This document shows positions 6,944 through 13,717 of a DNA stretch of 13,791 nucleotides, piece after piece. The stretch covers positions 1 through 13,791 of the forward strand of contig JALVTI010000010.1 in the NCBI GenBank assembly GCA_027035985.1, read 5' to 3'. The translations under genes were made by a program, and so were the position numbers. Every line of letters starts with the position of its first letter. The stretch's first letter is position 1. The notes under the pieces were generated by a model. That model was given only the letters and a program-made list of their open reading frames with translations, did no database searches and had not been told where the DNA came from. The stretch is from Aquificales bacterium (GTDB taxonomy: Bacteria > Aquificota > Aquificia > Aquificales > QOAS01).

Positions 6944-8170
6944 TCAAGAGGTGAGCTCGTTGTAGGGTTTCTCCCCGTGGAGGGTTTTGTTTAGACCTTC
7001 TATCTCCTGCTCCTCGGAAACCTTCGCACCGCCGGTTAAGAGTTTTACCACATACATAATCAATGCGGTCATTATTCCGGAGTAAATCATCGTTGCGAGA
7101 ACACCTATTACTTGAATGATTAGCTGTTTGGGGTTTCCGTATAGCAAACCTGCACCGCCGTTTATCGCGGGGTCTGCGAATACACCGGTTAGAATGGCGC
7201 CCGCTATACCGCCGACACCGTGAACTCCAAAGGCGTCGAGGGCATCGTCGTAGCCAAACATCTGTTTGAGCTTAACCACCGCGTAGAAGGGTAGAGGTGT
7301 TCCGATTATTCCCATCAAAATAGCCCCTATAGGATTTACGAAACCGGCGGCGGGGGTGATTATAACGAGACCGGCGACTATTCCACTCGCCAGACCGACA
7401 ATGGTGGGTTTTTTGAAGTGTATCATTTCGAGCACCATCCAGGTAAGCATGGCGGCGGCGGTCGCCAAGGTGGTGTTCAGCATAGCCCAACCGGCGACTT
7501 GGTCGGCGGCGAGGGCGGAACCGGCGTTAAAGCCGAACCATCCGAAGAAGAGTATTCCCGCTCCGAGCACCACAAAGGGAACGTTGTTCGGCAGTAGGAA
7601 CTTCTCCCTACGCGCACCCAGTAGGATAGCCGCTATCAAACCGGCGAGACCGGAGTTTATGTGAACGACTGTTCCACCGGCAAAGTCGAGCTCCCCTTCG
7701 TTGGAGAGGAATCCGCCACCCCACACCCAGTGGGCTATAACCGGGTAGACCAAAATGCTCCAGAGGAATGTGAACAACAGCCAAGAGGATAGCTTCATCC
7801 TACCGACGAGCGCACCGGCTATTATGGCGACCGTTATTGCGGCAAAGGTGAGCTGAAATAAAACGTCCACGCTCATCGGGTAGCCGCTGGAGGTGAGCCC
7901 GTGAATTCCTTTACCGAGTAAGTAATCGAGGGGGTTGCCGATAAAGCCTCCTATATCGGTTCCGTAAGCTATGGAGTAACCCACAACAAACCATGTGATG
8001 GCGGTTATGCCGAAGGCGGTTAGCACCATAAAAATGGTGTTGAGAATGCTTTTAGCCCTGTCTAAACCGCCGTAAAAGAGGGCAAGCCCCGGTATGGTCA
8101 TAAAGACCACAAGGGCGGAAGCCACCATCATCCAGGCGGTATTACCCGTATCGAGGTGAACCTGCGCCAT
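6944..8170 (-). CDS. amt: Ammonium channel AmtB family
   Basis: Inner-membrane ammonium/ammonia channel of the Amt/Rh family; it forms trimers with one pore per subunit. The 408-residue protein is hydrophobic throughout, with about eleven expected helices. Pore residues are visible: twin histidines H170 in the signature DFAGGTVVHINSG (162-174) and H317 in GVHGVGG, D162 of the recruitment site, F109 and F214 as likely gate phenylalanines. The C-terminal tail contains HGEKPYNE, like tails that contact the PII protein GlnK. No long cleavable signal peptide is present, and no glnK gene is next to it, although glnK-amtB pairs are common. Unlike several neighbours it has a strong ribosome-binding site, GGAGGT on the minus strand (8177-8182), six bases before the ATG. 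Its upstream region contains palindromes shared with bpsA, so nitrogen-related or joint regulation is possible. Confidence 0.95.
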   Translation of the reverse strand: MAQVHLDTGNTAWMMVASALVVFMTIPGLALFYGGLDRAKSILNTIFMVLTAFGITAITWFVVGYSIAYGTDIGGFIGNPLDYLLGKGIHGLTSSGYPMSVDVLFQLTFAAITVAIIAGALVGRMKLSSWLLFTFLWSILVYPVIAHWVWGGGFLSNEGELDFAGGTVVHINSGLAGLIAAILLGARREKFLLPNNVPFVVLGAGILFFGWFGFNAGSALAADQVAGWAMLNTTLATAAAMLTWMVLEMIHFKKPTIVGLASGIVAGLVIITPAAGFVNPIGAILMGIIGTPLPFYAVVKLKQMFGYDDALDAFGVHGVGGIAGAILTGVFADPAINGGAGLLYGNPKQLIIQVIGVLATMIYSGIMTALIMYVVKLLTGGAKVSEEQEIEGLNKTLHGEKPYNELTS

Positions 8171-8232
8171 TTTTAGACCTCCGCAAGTTTTTAGAAGCCA
8201 TTATCCCCACCGCTTTGAAAAAGTTTGTTAAC
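8171..8232 (-). promoter_or_regulatory. Candidate amt promoter and ribosome-binding site
   Basis: Reading the minus strand, GATAAT (complement of 8200-8205) is a good -10 element, predicting a start near 8193 and a leader of about 22 bases that carries GGAGGT (complement of 8177-8182). A TTAACA sequence (complement of 8226-8231) resembles a -35 element but lies 20 bp from the -10, longer than the optimum, which suggests help from an activator. I found no GG-N10-GC sigma-54 pattern in this stretch. Confidence 0.45.
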
Positions 8233-8241
8233 AGATTCACC

Positions 8242-8259
8242 AAAAGTGTTAACACTTTT
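8242..8259. promoter_or_regulatory. Perfect 18-bp palindrome AAAAGTGTTAACACTTTT
   Basis: Both halves match exactly around the GTTAAC centre. It lies in the middle of the amt-bpsA divergent region, about 50-66 bases upstream of the inferred amt start and about 80-100 upstream of the inferred bpsA start, positions suited to a dimeric regulator. A second GTTAAC occurs at 8227-8232, 21 bp away or two helical turns. On the plus strand a run of nine T (8256-8264) overlaps and follows its right arm, so it could also act as an intrinsic terminator, but no plus-strand gene ends nearby. Confidence 0.6.
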
Positions 8260-8279
8260 TTTTTCACTTTTGTAGGAGA

Positions 8280-8300
8280 TTGAAAGGTTAAACCTTTCAA
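8280..8300. promoter_or_regulatory. Inverted repeat TTGAAAGGTT-A-AACCTTTCAA
   Basis: Two perfect 10-bp arms flank a single central base. It ends four bases before the candidate bpsA -35 element, so a bound protein could either activate bpsA or block it, and it lies upstream of amt activation distance. The core GTTAAAC resembles the GTTAAC cores at 8227 and 8248, spaced 39 and 21 bp, which hints at a family of related sites. The regulator is unknown. Confidence 0.6.
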
Positions 8301-8304
8301 AGTT

Positions 8305-8366
8305 TTTACCTCTACCCAACCCCTACATAAAATAAGGAGAACTTTGTAAAAACCACAATAGGAGGT
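8305..8366 (+). promoter_or_regulatory. Candidate bpsA promoter and ribosome-binding site
   Basis: TTTACC at 8305-8310 (-35-like) and TAAAAT at 8328-8333 (-10-like) are separated by 17 bp, the best-formed promoter in this window. The expected start near 8340 gives a leader of about 35 bases carrying GGAGGT at 8361-8366, eight bases before the GTG start codon. That site decides the choice of GTG at 8375 over the in-frame ATG five codons later. Confidence 0.55.
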
Positions 8367-8374
8367 AGGAGAAA

Positions 8375-9439
8375 GTGGCAGACCTATTAATGGAAATAGT
8401 AAAGGAAGTTCAAGCTCAAGGTATTCAAAACATTTACAGGAGAAATGTTGAAAGGGTTCTAGCCGCCCTGCAGGTAACCACCGACTTTTGGAAGGTTGTG
8501 GACTATTCCGACCTACCTGTTCCCTACGCCAGCGCCATCATCAGAGCTTTGGCGGAAAGGGGCTTGGTAAAGATTGAAAACGACGAAATCCTCTTGACCG
8601 AAAAGGGTTGGGAAGTTATTAGGGAATACAACATAGGTCCCTACAAGGACTTTTCCTGCGAGGCTTGTCAGGGAAGGGGCGTTCCCTTCTACAAGAATAT
8701 CGAGTTTTACAGAACCTTTGTCGAAATAGCCAAGGACAGACCGGAGCCGGTTCAGCAGTTCGACCAGGGTGCCGTCACCCCCGAAACCACCGTTTCCCGC
8801 GTTCTCCACATGGATATGAGGGGTGACATCGAGAGTAAAGAAATCATCGTTATGGGTGCGGAAGACGACCTCACCGGTCTCGCTATAGCCCTCTACGGAG
8901 GTTACAAACGCCTTCTCATTATCGACATCGACGAAAGGCTCATCGAGTTCGACAACAAAATTATCAAAGAGCTCGGTCTCAAAAATGTCGAGGCTAGGGT
9001 TCACGACCTAAGAAACCCCTATACCGACGAGTTTCTCGGCAAGTTTGACGTATTCGTAACCGACCCCCCCGAAACCTTTGCGGCGTTTAAAGCCTTCATC
9101 GCGAGGGGTATAGCAACCATTAAAGACCACGGCGGAGCCGGATACTTCGGTCTCACCCTGAGGGATAGCTCGATTTTCAGGTGGCAGAAGTTCCAGAAGG
9201 AGCTCCTGCGCATCGGAGCGGTTATCACCGATATCATTCAGGACTTCAACGACTACATGAATTGGGGCTACCACGAGGAGACCAAGGCGGCGCAGGTTGC
9301 CCCCGTTAAAAAGGCTCCCCAAGACATATGGTATAGAAGCGCCTGGTATAGGATAGAACTGCTCCCCGGCTTCGAGAGAACCAACGAACCCATTTCCGAC
9401 GAAGTTTTCTACCTCGACGAAGAGGGTTCCACCACCTAA
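8375..9439 (+). CDS. bpsA: Branched-chain polyamine synthase BpsA, N4-bis(aminopropyl)spermidine synthase
   Basis: Cytoplasmic aminopropyltransferase that adds aminopropyl groups from decarboxylated S-adenosylmethionine to the central nitrogen of spermidine, giving quaternary branched polyamines that protect nucleic acids at high temperature. The 354-residue length fits the BpsA family known from Thermococcus and Thermus. An N-terminal winged-helix-like part (about 1-90) precedes a C95-x2-C98 pair; the Rossmann-type domain carries the family's GAEDDLTG motif at 161-168, LLIIDIDERLI at 180-190, and DPPET at 230-234. It starts with GTG, fixed by a strong ribosome-binding site. Codon use is GC-richer than that of the genes at 620-5170, as expected for a well-expressed gene. 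Two tandem hairpins follow the stop. Its presence is the strongest hint that the organism is a thermophile. Upstream genes for spermidine and decarboxylated SAM are not in the window. Confidence 0.92.
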   Translation: MADLLMEIVKEVQAQGIQNIYRRNVERVLAALQVTTDFWKVVDYSDLPVPYASAIIRALAERGLVKIENDEILLTEKGWEVIREYNIGPYKDFSCEACQGRGVPFYKNIEFYRTFVEIAKDRPEPVQQFDQGAVTPETTVSRVLHMDMRGDIESKEIIVMGAEDDLTGLAIALYGGYKRLLIIDIDERLIEFDNKIIKELGLKNVEARVHDLRNPYTDEFLGKFDVFVTDPPETFAAFKAFIARGIATIKDHGGAGYFGLTLRDSSIFRWQKFQKELLRIGAVITDIIQDFNDYMNWGYHEETKAAQVAPVKKAPQDIWYRSAWYRIELLPGFERTNEPISDEVFYLDEEGSTT

Positions 9440-9458
9440 ACCCCACTTTTGGGTTTTT
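9438..9458 (+). terminator. First hairpin after bpsA
   Basis: AAACCC at 9438-9443 pairs with GGGTTT at 9451-9456 around a seven-base loop and runs into five T (9454-9458). It overlaps the bpsA stop codon. The stem is short, but position and T-run fit an intrinsic terminator, or the first half of a tandem terminator. Confidence 0.55.
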
Positions 9459-9461
9459 CCT

Positions 9462-9494
9462 TTCAAACCCCCCTTGTTGGGTTTGAACCCTTTT
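9462..9494 (+). terminator. Second hairpin after bpsA
   Basis: TTCAAACCC at 9462-9470 and GGGTTTGAA at 9479-9487 form a perfect 9-bp stem with an eight-base loop, followed by CCC and four T. This is the stronger of the two stems. Because it repeats the same AAACCC/GGGTTT words as the first hairpin, cross-pairing between the two is possible. Confidence 0.6.
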
Positions 9495-9699
9495 ATTCCC
9501 TTTAGATGTGTTTTCCTTTTCTCCGCTAAACTTTTGACGGACTACAAATTTATCGCCCACCAAGATGGGTTTGGGGAAGCACTTTTTTGCTAAAGGAGGT
9601 TTAAATTTTCTGCCCCTTTTAGGGGAATGGGTTTTGTCAATTCCCCAAGTGGAGTGTGAATTTTTGTTTACCTATAGGGGGTAAAATCCTAATCTCCAA
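9495..9699 (+). other. Gene-poor stretch upstream of aroC
   Basis: No gene with family similarity was seen. It holds a near-perfect Shine-Dalgarno sequence, AAAGGAGGT at 9592-9600, with no ATG, GTG or TTG at a usable distance, and a small hairpin CCCCT-TTT-AGGGG at 9613-9625. A 39-codon open frame from ATG 9565 to the TAA at 9682-9684 runs through both, but has no ribosome-binding site of its own and no recognisable sequence. TAAAAT at 9682-9687 is a plausible -10 element for aroC, predicting a leader of only about six bases; no matching -35 was found. Confidence 0.4.
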
Positions 9700-10872
9700 A
9701 TGTCTCTAAGGGTGCTTAGGTTTCTAACCGCCGGAGAGAGTCACGGAAAGGGTCTTGTGGCTATACTGGAGGGTATACCGGCAAATCTCGAACTTTCCCC
9801 CGAGGATATAAACCGCGAGCTGGCGCGCCGTCAAAAGGGTTACGGGCGCGGCGGTCGGATGAAGATAGAAAAGGACAGGGTCGATATCATTTCCGGCGTT
9901 CGCTTCGGCAAAACCCTCGGCTCCCCCATAGCCATGGCGGTGTGGAACAGGGATTTCGAAAACTGGAGGGAGCGGATGGCTGTGGAGGGGGAACCCCCGG
10001 AGGGCTACCAACCCTTTATAAAACCCCGTCCGGGACATGCCGACCTAGTCGGCGGTATCAAATACAATCAGAGGGATTTGAGGAATATCCTCGAAAGGAG
10101 TTCGGCAAGGGAGACCGCCGCCCGCGTTGCCGTCGGGGCGGTCTGTAAGAAGTTTCTATCCGAATTTGGGATAAAAATAGGTAGCTACGTCCGCGTATTG
10201 GGGGGCTACAGGGTAAAGGAGATGCCCCTCGACCTCTGGAGCAGACACCTAAAGGCGGAGCAGTCGGAGGTTAGAATTCCCAACCCCTTGGAAGACCCCT
10301 ATGTGAAAACTCTTATAGATAAGGCGAAGGAGAAGGGGGAAACGCTGGGGGGAATAATAGAGGTGTTCGCCCTAAACGTTCCCCCCGGTTTGGGAAGTCA
10401 CATTCAGTGGGACAGGAGGCTGGACGGTCGCATAGCCCAGGCGATGATGTCGATACAGGCTATTAAGGGGGTCGAGATAGGGAGCGGCTTCGAGACCGGC
10501 TTTCTCCCCGGTAGCAGGGTTATGGATGAGATAGGCTGGAGCGAGGAGAGGGGCTTTTTCCGCTATACCAACCGTCTCGGCGGCACCGAAGGGGGAATAA
10601 CCAACGGCGAGCCGCTGGTGGTCAGAATAGCCATGAAACCGATACCCACCCTAATGTTTCCCCTTAGGAGTGTCGATATTGAGACCAAACAAGAGGTTAA
10701 GGCTATGCGCGAGCGCTCCGATGTGACCGCCGTCCCCGCCGCCTCCGTTGTGGCAGAGGCGATGCTGGCTATAGTGTTGGCGGACGCCCTGCTTGAGAAG
10801 CTCGGCGGCGACTTTATGGAGGAGGTCAAAGAGAGATTTAAACTCTATATGGAACACGTCAAAAACTTCTAA
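9700..10872 (+). CDS. aroC: Chorismate synthase AroC
   Basis: Catalyses the last step of the shikimate pathway, removal of phosphate from 5-enolpyruvylshikimate-3-phosphate to give chorismate, using reduced FMN in the cytoplasm. The 390-residue sequence carries the three family signatures: GESHGKGL at 12-19, the block from RPGHAD (110-115) to RSSARETAARVAVGA (133-147), and RSDVTAVPAASVVAEAMLA at 339-357. Length is in the normal bacterial range. ATG at 9700 starts a typical N-terminus; no Shine-Dalgarno sequence precedes it, and the candidate -10 element sits very close, so the message may be nearly leaderless. Base composition is GC-rich (40 of 60 bases at 10081-10140). No other aro gene is adjacent. 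Its stop overlaps the convergent LOG-family gene by 4 bp. Confidence 0.96.
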   Translation: MSLRVLRFLTAGESHGKGLVAILEGIPANLELSPEDINRELARRQKGYGRGGRMKIEKDRVDIISGVRFGKTLGSPIAMAVWNRDFENWRERMAVEGEPPEGYQPFIKPRPGHADLVGGIKYNQRDLRNILERSSARETAARVAVGAVCKKFLSEFGIKIGSYVRVLGGYRVKEMPLDLWSRHLKAEQSEVRIPNPLEDPYVKTLIDKAKEKGETLGGIIEVFALNVPPGLGSHIQWDRRLDGRIAQAMMSIQAIKGVEIGSGFETGFLPGSRVMDEIGWSEERGFFRYTNRLGGTEGGITNGEPLVVRIAMKPIPTLMFPLRSVDIETKQEVKAMRERSDVTAVPAASVVAEAMLAIVLADALLEKLGGDFMEEVKERFKLYMEHVKNF

Positions 10873-11645
10873 CCCTCCCTTTGGCGGTATTTCTCCTTTA
10901 ACCTCTCCAAAAGGGGAAGGAATTTCCTATTTCTTACAAAATCCTCGCCGAGGAATTTGCTCTTTTCCAATACGAAGCGGTCGATAATTTCGACCGCCTC
11001 CTCCGGGTGGTCTATTATTTGGAAAAAGTTAAGGTCGTCCTCGTCTATGGTGCCGTTTTCTATCATAACGTGGCGCATGTATCGGACTAAGGGCTTCCAG
11101 TAGTCGGAACCGAAAAGCAGGACGGGAAAGGGATACATCTTTTTTGTCTGCATGAGGGTTAGGGCTTCGAAAAGCTCGTCAAAGGTTCCGTAGCCGCCGG
11201 GAAAGATTATGTAACCGAGGGCGTAGCGCAGGAGCATAACCTTTCTGACAAAGAAGTGTTTGAAAACCAACCGCTTTGTGAGATAGGGGTTTTTATTCAC
11301 CTCGGTGGGGATATCTATTTGGAGACCTATACTTTCGGCTCCCGCTTCGTAAGCCCCCCTATTTGCCGCCTCCATGATGCCGGGTCCACCGCCGGTGACT
11401 ATCGCATACCCCTCCTTTCCGAAGAGGTAGGCGGTTTTATAAGCCAATTGGTAGTAGGGGTTATCCTCGCCAAAGCGGGAACTTCCGAAAAAGGTTACCG
11501 ATGGTCCTATCTCCGAAAGAAGGTCAAATCCCTGCACGAACTCCGACAGTATGCGGAATAGCCTCCAAACGTCTCCCTGTTTGGCTTTCAGTTCACCGAT
11601 AAGCTCCAGCTCCTTCGGGTGGAGGAAACTTTTCCACCTCTTCAT
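10869..11645 (-). CDS. LOG-family protein (Rossmann-fold nucleotide-binding, TIGR00730-like)
   Basis: A 258-residue member of the LOG (Lonely Guy) family, whose characterised members release the base from cytokinin or other nucleoside 5'-monophosphates; bacterial forms are often just annotated as Rossmann-fold nucleotide-binding proteins or mislabelled lysine decarboxylases. Visible: TFFGSSR at 51-57, the phosphate-binding GGGPGIMEAANRGA at 85-98, an FFVRKVMLLRYA helix at 131-142 and the catalytic PGGYGTFDE at 149-157. About 45 extra residues precede the core and about 40 follow it, as in the longer form of the family. ATG at 11645 overlaps the lptD stop in an ATGA junction, so translation is probably coupled to lptD. 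Any link to outer-membrane assembly is only by operon context. The actual nucleotide substrate is unknown. Confidence 0.88.
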   Translation of the reverse strand: MKRWKSFLHPKELELIGELKAKQGDVWRLFRILSEFVQGFDLLSEIGPSVTFFGSSRFGEDNPYYQLAYKTAYLFGKEGYAIVTGGGPGIMEAANRGAYEAGAESIGLQIDIPTEVNKNPYLTKRLVFKHFFVRKVMLLRYALGYIIFPGGYGTFDELFEALTLMQTKKMYPFPVLLFGSDYWKPLVRYMRHVMIENGTIDEDDLNFFQIIDHPEEAVEIIDRFVLEKSKFLGEDFVRNRKFLPLLERLKEKYRQREG

Positions 11646-13666
11646 TTCCTACCTCCGGCTACCAGGAAGTTGAAGGGGTTGGAAAAGAGGTTGAAAACCA
11701 ATAGGAGGTTCCAGTCGTAGCGGTTGTTGTCGAAGTTGTACTCCCTTTGATAGCGGAGACCTATACTCCAACAGTTTCGGTTGTAGTCCACACTTAGGGA
11801 GTTTCTAATGTTTTTACCCCTTAGGGCGTCGTAGTAATTTTTCCCCTCCACTCGAAGGTTTTTCCAGTTGAGTTTCAACCCGTAGGAGTATTGGTCGGTT
11901 TGCCTCTCCCCGAGGTGGTCTTTACTTAGAGTATAGGAAAAGTCTACGTCTAACTTCGCTGTTAGGGTTTTTACGGCTGTCCAATTTACCCAGGCGGTGT
12001 TGTAAACGATTTCCGACAGGTGGTGGTCGTAGTAGATTTGCCCGCCCAAGGAGATATCCCCCGAAGGGGGGTTTATGTTGTAGTAAAGCTTCAGGGGTAA
12101 CAATTTGCCGTTTATGTAGGCGCCGTCGGTAGGGAAGTTGTAGCCGCTGTAAAAGTTGTAGGGCTGTTCCACGATAAAGTTTGCGACCTCTTTCCCGCCG
12201 TAGTTTAGGGAATTTACACCCCTCAAAGTTAGGAGATTTTGTTTCGAAAGTTCGTCGAAGGTGTCGAAGGGTGGGTGATTCTTCTCCTCAAAGGGGTGAA
12301 ATTTGTAAACCCACTCCCAACTGGAGAAGAGATTCCAACTCTCAGTCCTAACGAGGTTGAAGTTGTATAGGAGACTCTTTGCGGTTAGGCTATAGCCGAG
12401 AACGTTCTTTCGGTTTCCGTAACGGGTTGAGGAGTAATAGATGTAATAGGGTTTAAAGTAAAAAGCCACCGGAGTGGTTCCAAATGTGTGTTTCCATCCC
12501 AGTTTCGGAACGAGTCTATACCTCCAAAAACTCTTATTGTCGGTGTAGAAATTCGTGAGTTCCGTCGTCAGGTCGTAGGTAAACCCTTTTCCCAAAGATT
12601 GGGGTTTTAGGTAAAAGTAGACATCGGGAAGGAGTGCGAGGTCTTTCGAACGGTCTCTCGTTGTGAGGTTGTAAAAATACTCTCCTTTTAGATTCAGGTT
12701 AAACCTATTCCCGTTTAAAGTGTATTGAATAAAGCTTTTCGCAAAACTCTTGTAGTGTTGGTCTGTGTCAAAGAAAAATATATCGTAGAAGTAGTCTATA
12801 TCGGAGGGCAACTCCCATTGAAAGGTGAGATTTCCCTTATACCCCTTGCCGGAAAGGAGGTATCTAAAGCGGCGGTGGTAGTCCCTTCCCTCCCACCACT
12901 TGCCGGGATAGGCGTCGTCGTAGTAGAGCTGATTTAACGTTTCCAAATAGCTATCTCGGGCGAAATACTTCCTAAACTGCAAACCCCCTCCGTAGAGTCC
13001 CCCCGCCCTGTAATCGCCGGTAAAGGTTAGGTCGGCATAGGGGGAAATTGCCCAAAAGAAGGGTTGGCGGTAGACGAAATCGCCGTAGCTGTCAACCCCC
13101 ATCTTGGGGGCTAAAAAACCGGTTTTCCGTTTGGTTTGAAAGGCGTAGTAGGGGGTGTAGAATATCGGGATGCCCTCAACCTTTATTGTTGCAGAATAGG
13201 CTACCCCCTCGCCCTTTTGCCGTTTAAATACAAATTTCCTCGCGCAAACCTCCGCCGAGCGGTCGGCGCACTTGGTGGCGCAAGCCCCTTTGAAGAGGTA
13301 AATTTCGCCCCTTATCCTAACGTAAGAGGAATTTATATAACTTCCCTTAAGTTTCCCTTTTACATCGAACAGTTCGATAACCCTTTCCGGAAGGTGGTAA
13401 ACGAGTTTCTTCGCGCGGAGGAAAACACCTTTGCCGTCGGTTAAAAATACATTTCCCTCCGCTATTAGGAGACCCTTATCCCTCAAATACACCAAACGGT
13501 CGGCTTTTAGTCTGTAGTTCCCGTAAAGGGCTTTTACATTTCCCAAAGCCTCCACCCGTTGGTTGTCGGATAACACTCTCACCTCGGTGGCGTTTAAAAA
13601 AAGCAGGTTTCCGAACCCCGCCGAGGTTAGCGAGAGGAGGGCAAAGAGGGCGAGGGTTTTTTTCAT
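11642..13666 (-). CDS. lptD: LPS-assembly outer-membrane protein LptD
   Basis: Outer-membrane beta-barrel that, with lipoprotein LptE, inserts lipopolysaccharide into the outer leaflet. The 674-residue protein begins with a Sec signal peptide (MKK, then a hydrophobic run to about residue 19). Residues about 24-120 form the LptA/OstA-like beta-jellyroll (repeated RVLSDNQRVEALGNV and RLVYLRDKGLLIAEGNV-type strands), and the rest is alternating aromatic barrel strands. Cysteines are few and well placed: C129, C133 and C141 between jellyroll and barrel, and C632 near the C-terminus in NRNCWSIGLRY, matching the idea of jellyroll-to-barrel disulfides in LptD. The C-terminus GGRK lacks a classical terminal phenylalanine. 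ATG at 13666 has no properly spaced ribosome-binding site; an AGGAGGT lies 18 bases upstream, too far. A GATAAT -10 element (complement of 13678-13683) would give a leader of about five bases. It is co-transcribed with the downstream LOG gene. Confidence 0.93.
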   Translation of the reverse strand: MKKTLALFALLSLTSAGFGNLLFLNATEVRVLSDNQRVEALGNVKALYGNYRLKADRLVYLRDKGLLIAEGNVFLTDGKGVFLRAKKLVYHLPERVIELFDVKGKLKGSYINSSYVRIRGEIYLFKGACATKCADRSAEVCARKFVFKRQKGEGVAYSATIKVEGIPIFYTPYYAFQTKRKTGFLAPKMGVDSYGDFVYRQPFFWAISPYADLTFTGDYRAGGLYGGGLQFRKYFARDSYLETLNQLYYDDAYPGKWWEGRDYHRRFRYLLSGKGYKGNLTFQWELPSDIDYFYDIFFFDTDQHYKSFAKSFIQYTLNGNRFNLNLKGEYFYNLTTRDRSKDLALLPDVYFYLKPQSLGKGFTYDLTTELTNFYTDNKSFWRYRLVPKLGWKHTFGTTPVAFYFKPYYIYYSSTRYGNRKNVLGYSLTAKSLLYNFNLVRTESWNLFSSWEWVYKFHPFEEKNHPPFDTFDELSKQNLLTLRGVNSLNYGGKEVANFIVEQPYNFYSGYNFPTDGAYINGKLLPLKLYYNINPPSGDISLGGQIYYDHHLSEIVYNTAWVNWTAVKTLTAKLDVDFSYTLSKDHLGERQTDQYSYGLKLNWKNLRVEGKNYYDALRGKNIRNSLSVDYNRNCWSIGLRYQREYNFDNNRYDWNLLLVFNLFSNPFNFLVAGGRK

Positions 13667-13717
13667 TAGAGGAATTAATTATCAACCTCCTAGGGGGAGG
13701 GTGAAAATTAAACAACG
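13667..13717. promoter_or_regulatory. Divergent lptD / pyrC promoter region
   Basis: Fifty-one bases separate the two starts. On the minus strand GATAAT (complement of 13678-13683) is a candidate -10 for lptD. At the centre CCTCC (13686-13690) and GGAGG (13696-13700) form a small inverted repeat; on each strand it looks like a Shine-Dalgarno sequence, yet each lies too far from its start codon (18 bases for lptD; about 14-17 for pyrC) for normal use. Confidence 0.4.

Noticed and set aside
6933..6952. ACCTC-AA-GAGGT as a terminator between moaA and amt
   Set aside because: Stem of four to five base pairs with an impossible two-base loop at full pairing and no T-run on either strand.
8334..8349. 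AAGGAG followed by TTG-TAA as a start-stop element in the bpsA leader
   Set aside because: A one-codon frame cannot be told from chance, and the functional site GGAGGT at 8361-8366 is better placed.
8513..9466. Two long open frames in a row on the strand opposite bpsA (163 and 152 codons)
   Set aside because: They lie antisense to a clear bpsA gene with strong family motifs, show no recognisable domain and have no ribosome-binding site; they follow from the codon bias of the real gene.
9627..9659. Ten-codon frame from ATG 9627 as a leader peptide for aroC
   Set aside because: No ribosome-binding site at a usable distance, no run of aromatic codons, and it would lie upstream of the best aroC -10 element.
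8171..9699. Riboswitches, tRNA or CRISPR repeats in the two intergenic regions
   Set aside because: I looked for regularly spaced repeats, a cloverleaf or known riboswitch cores and saw none; only simple hairpins and palindromes are present.
13476..13715. 79-codon minus-strand frame overlapping the start of lptD
   Set aside because: It overlaps the lptD signal peptide in another frame, begins in the divergent control region and has no recognisable sequence.
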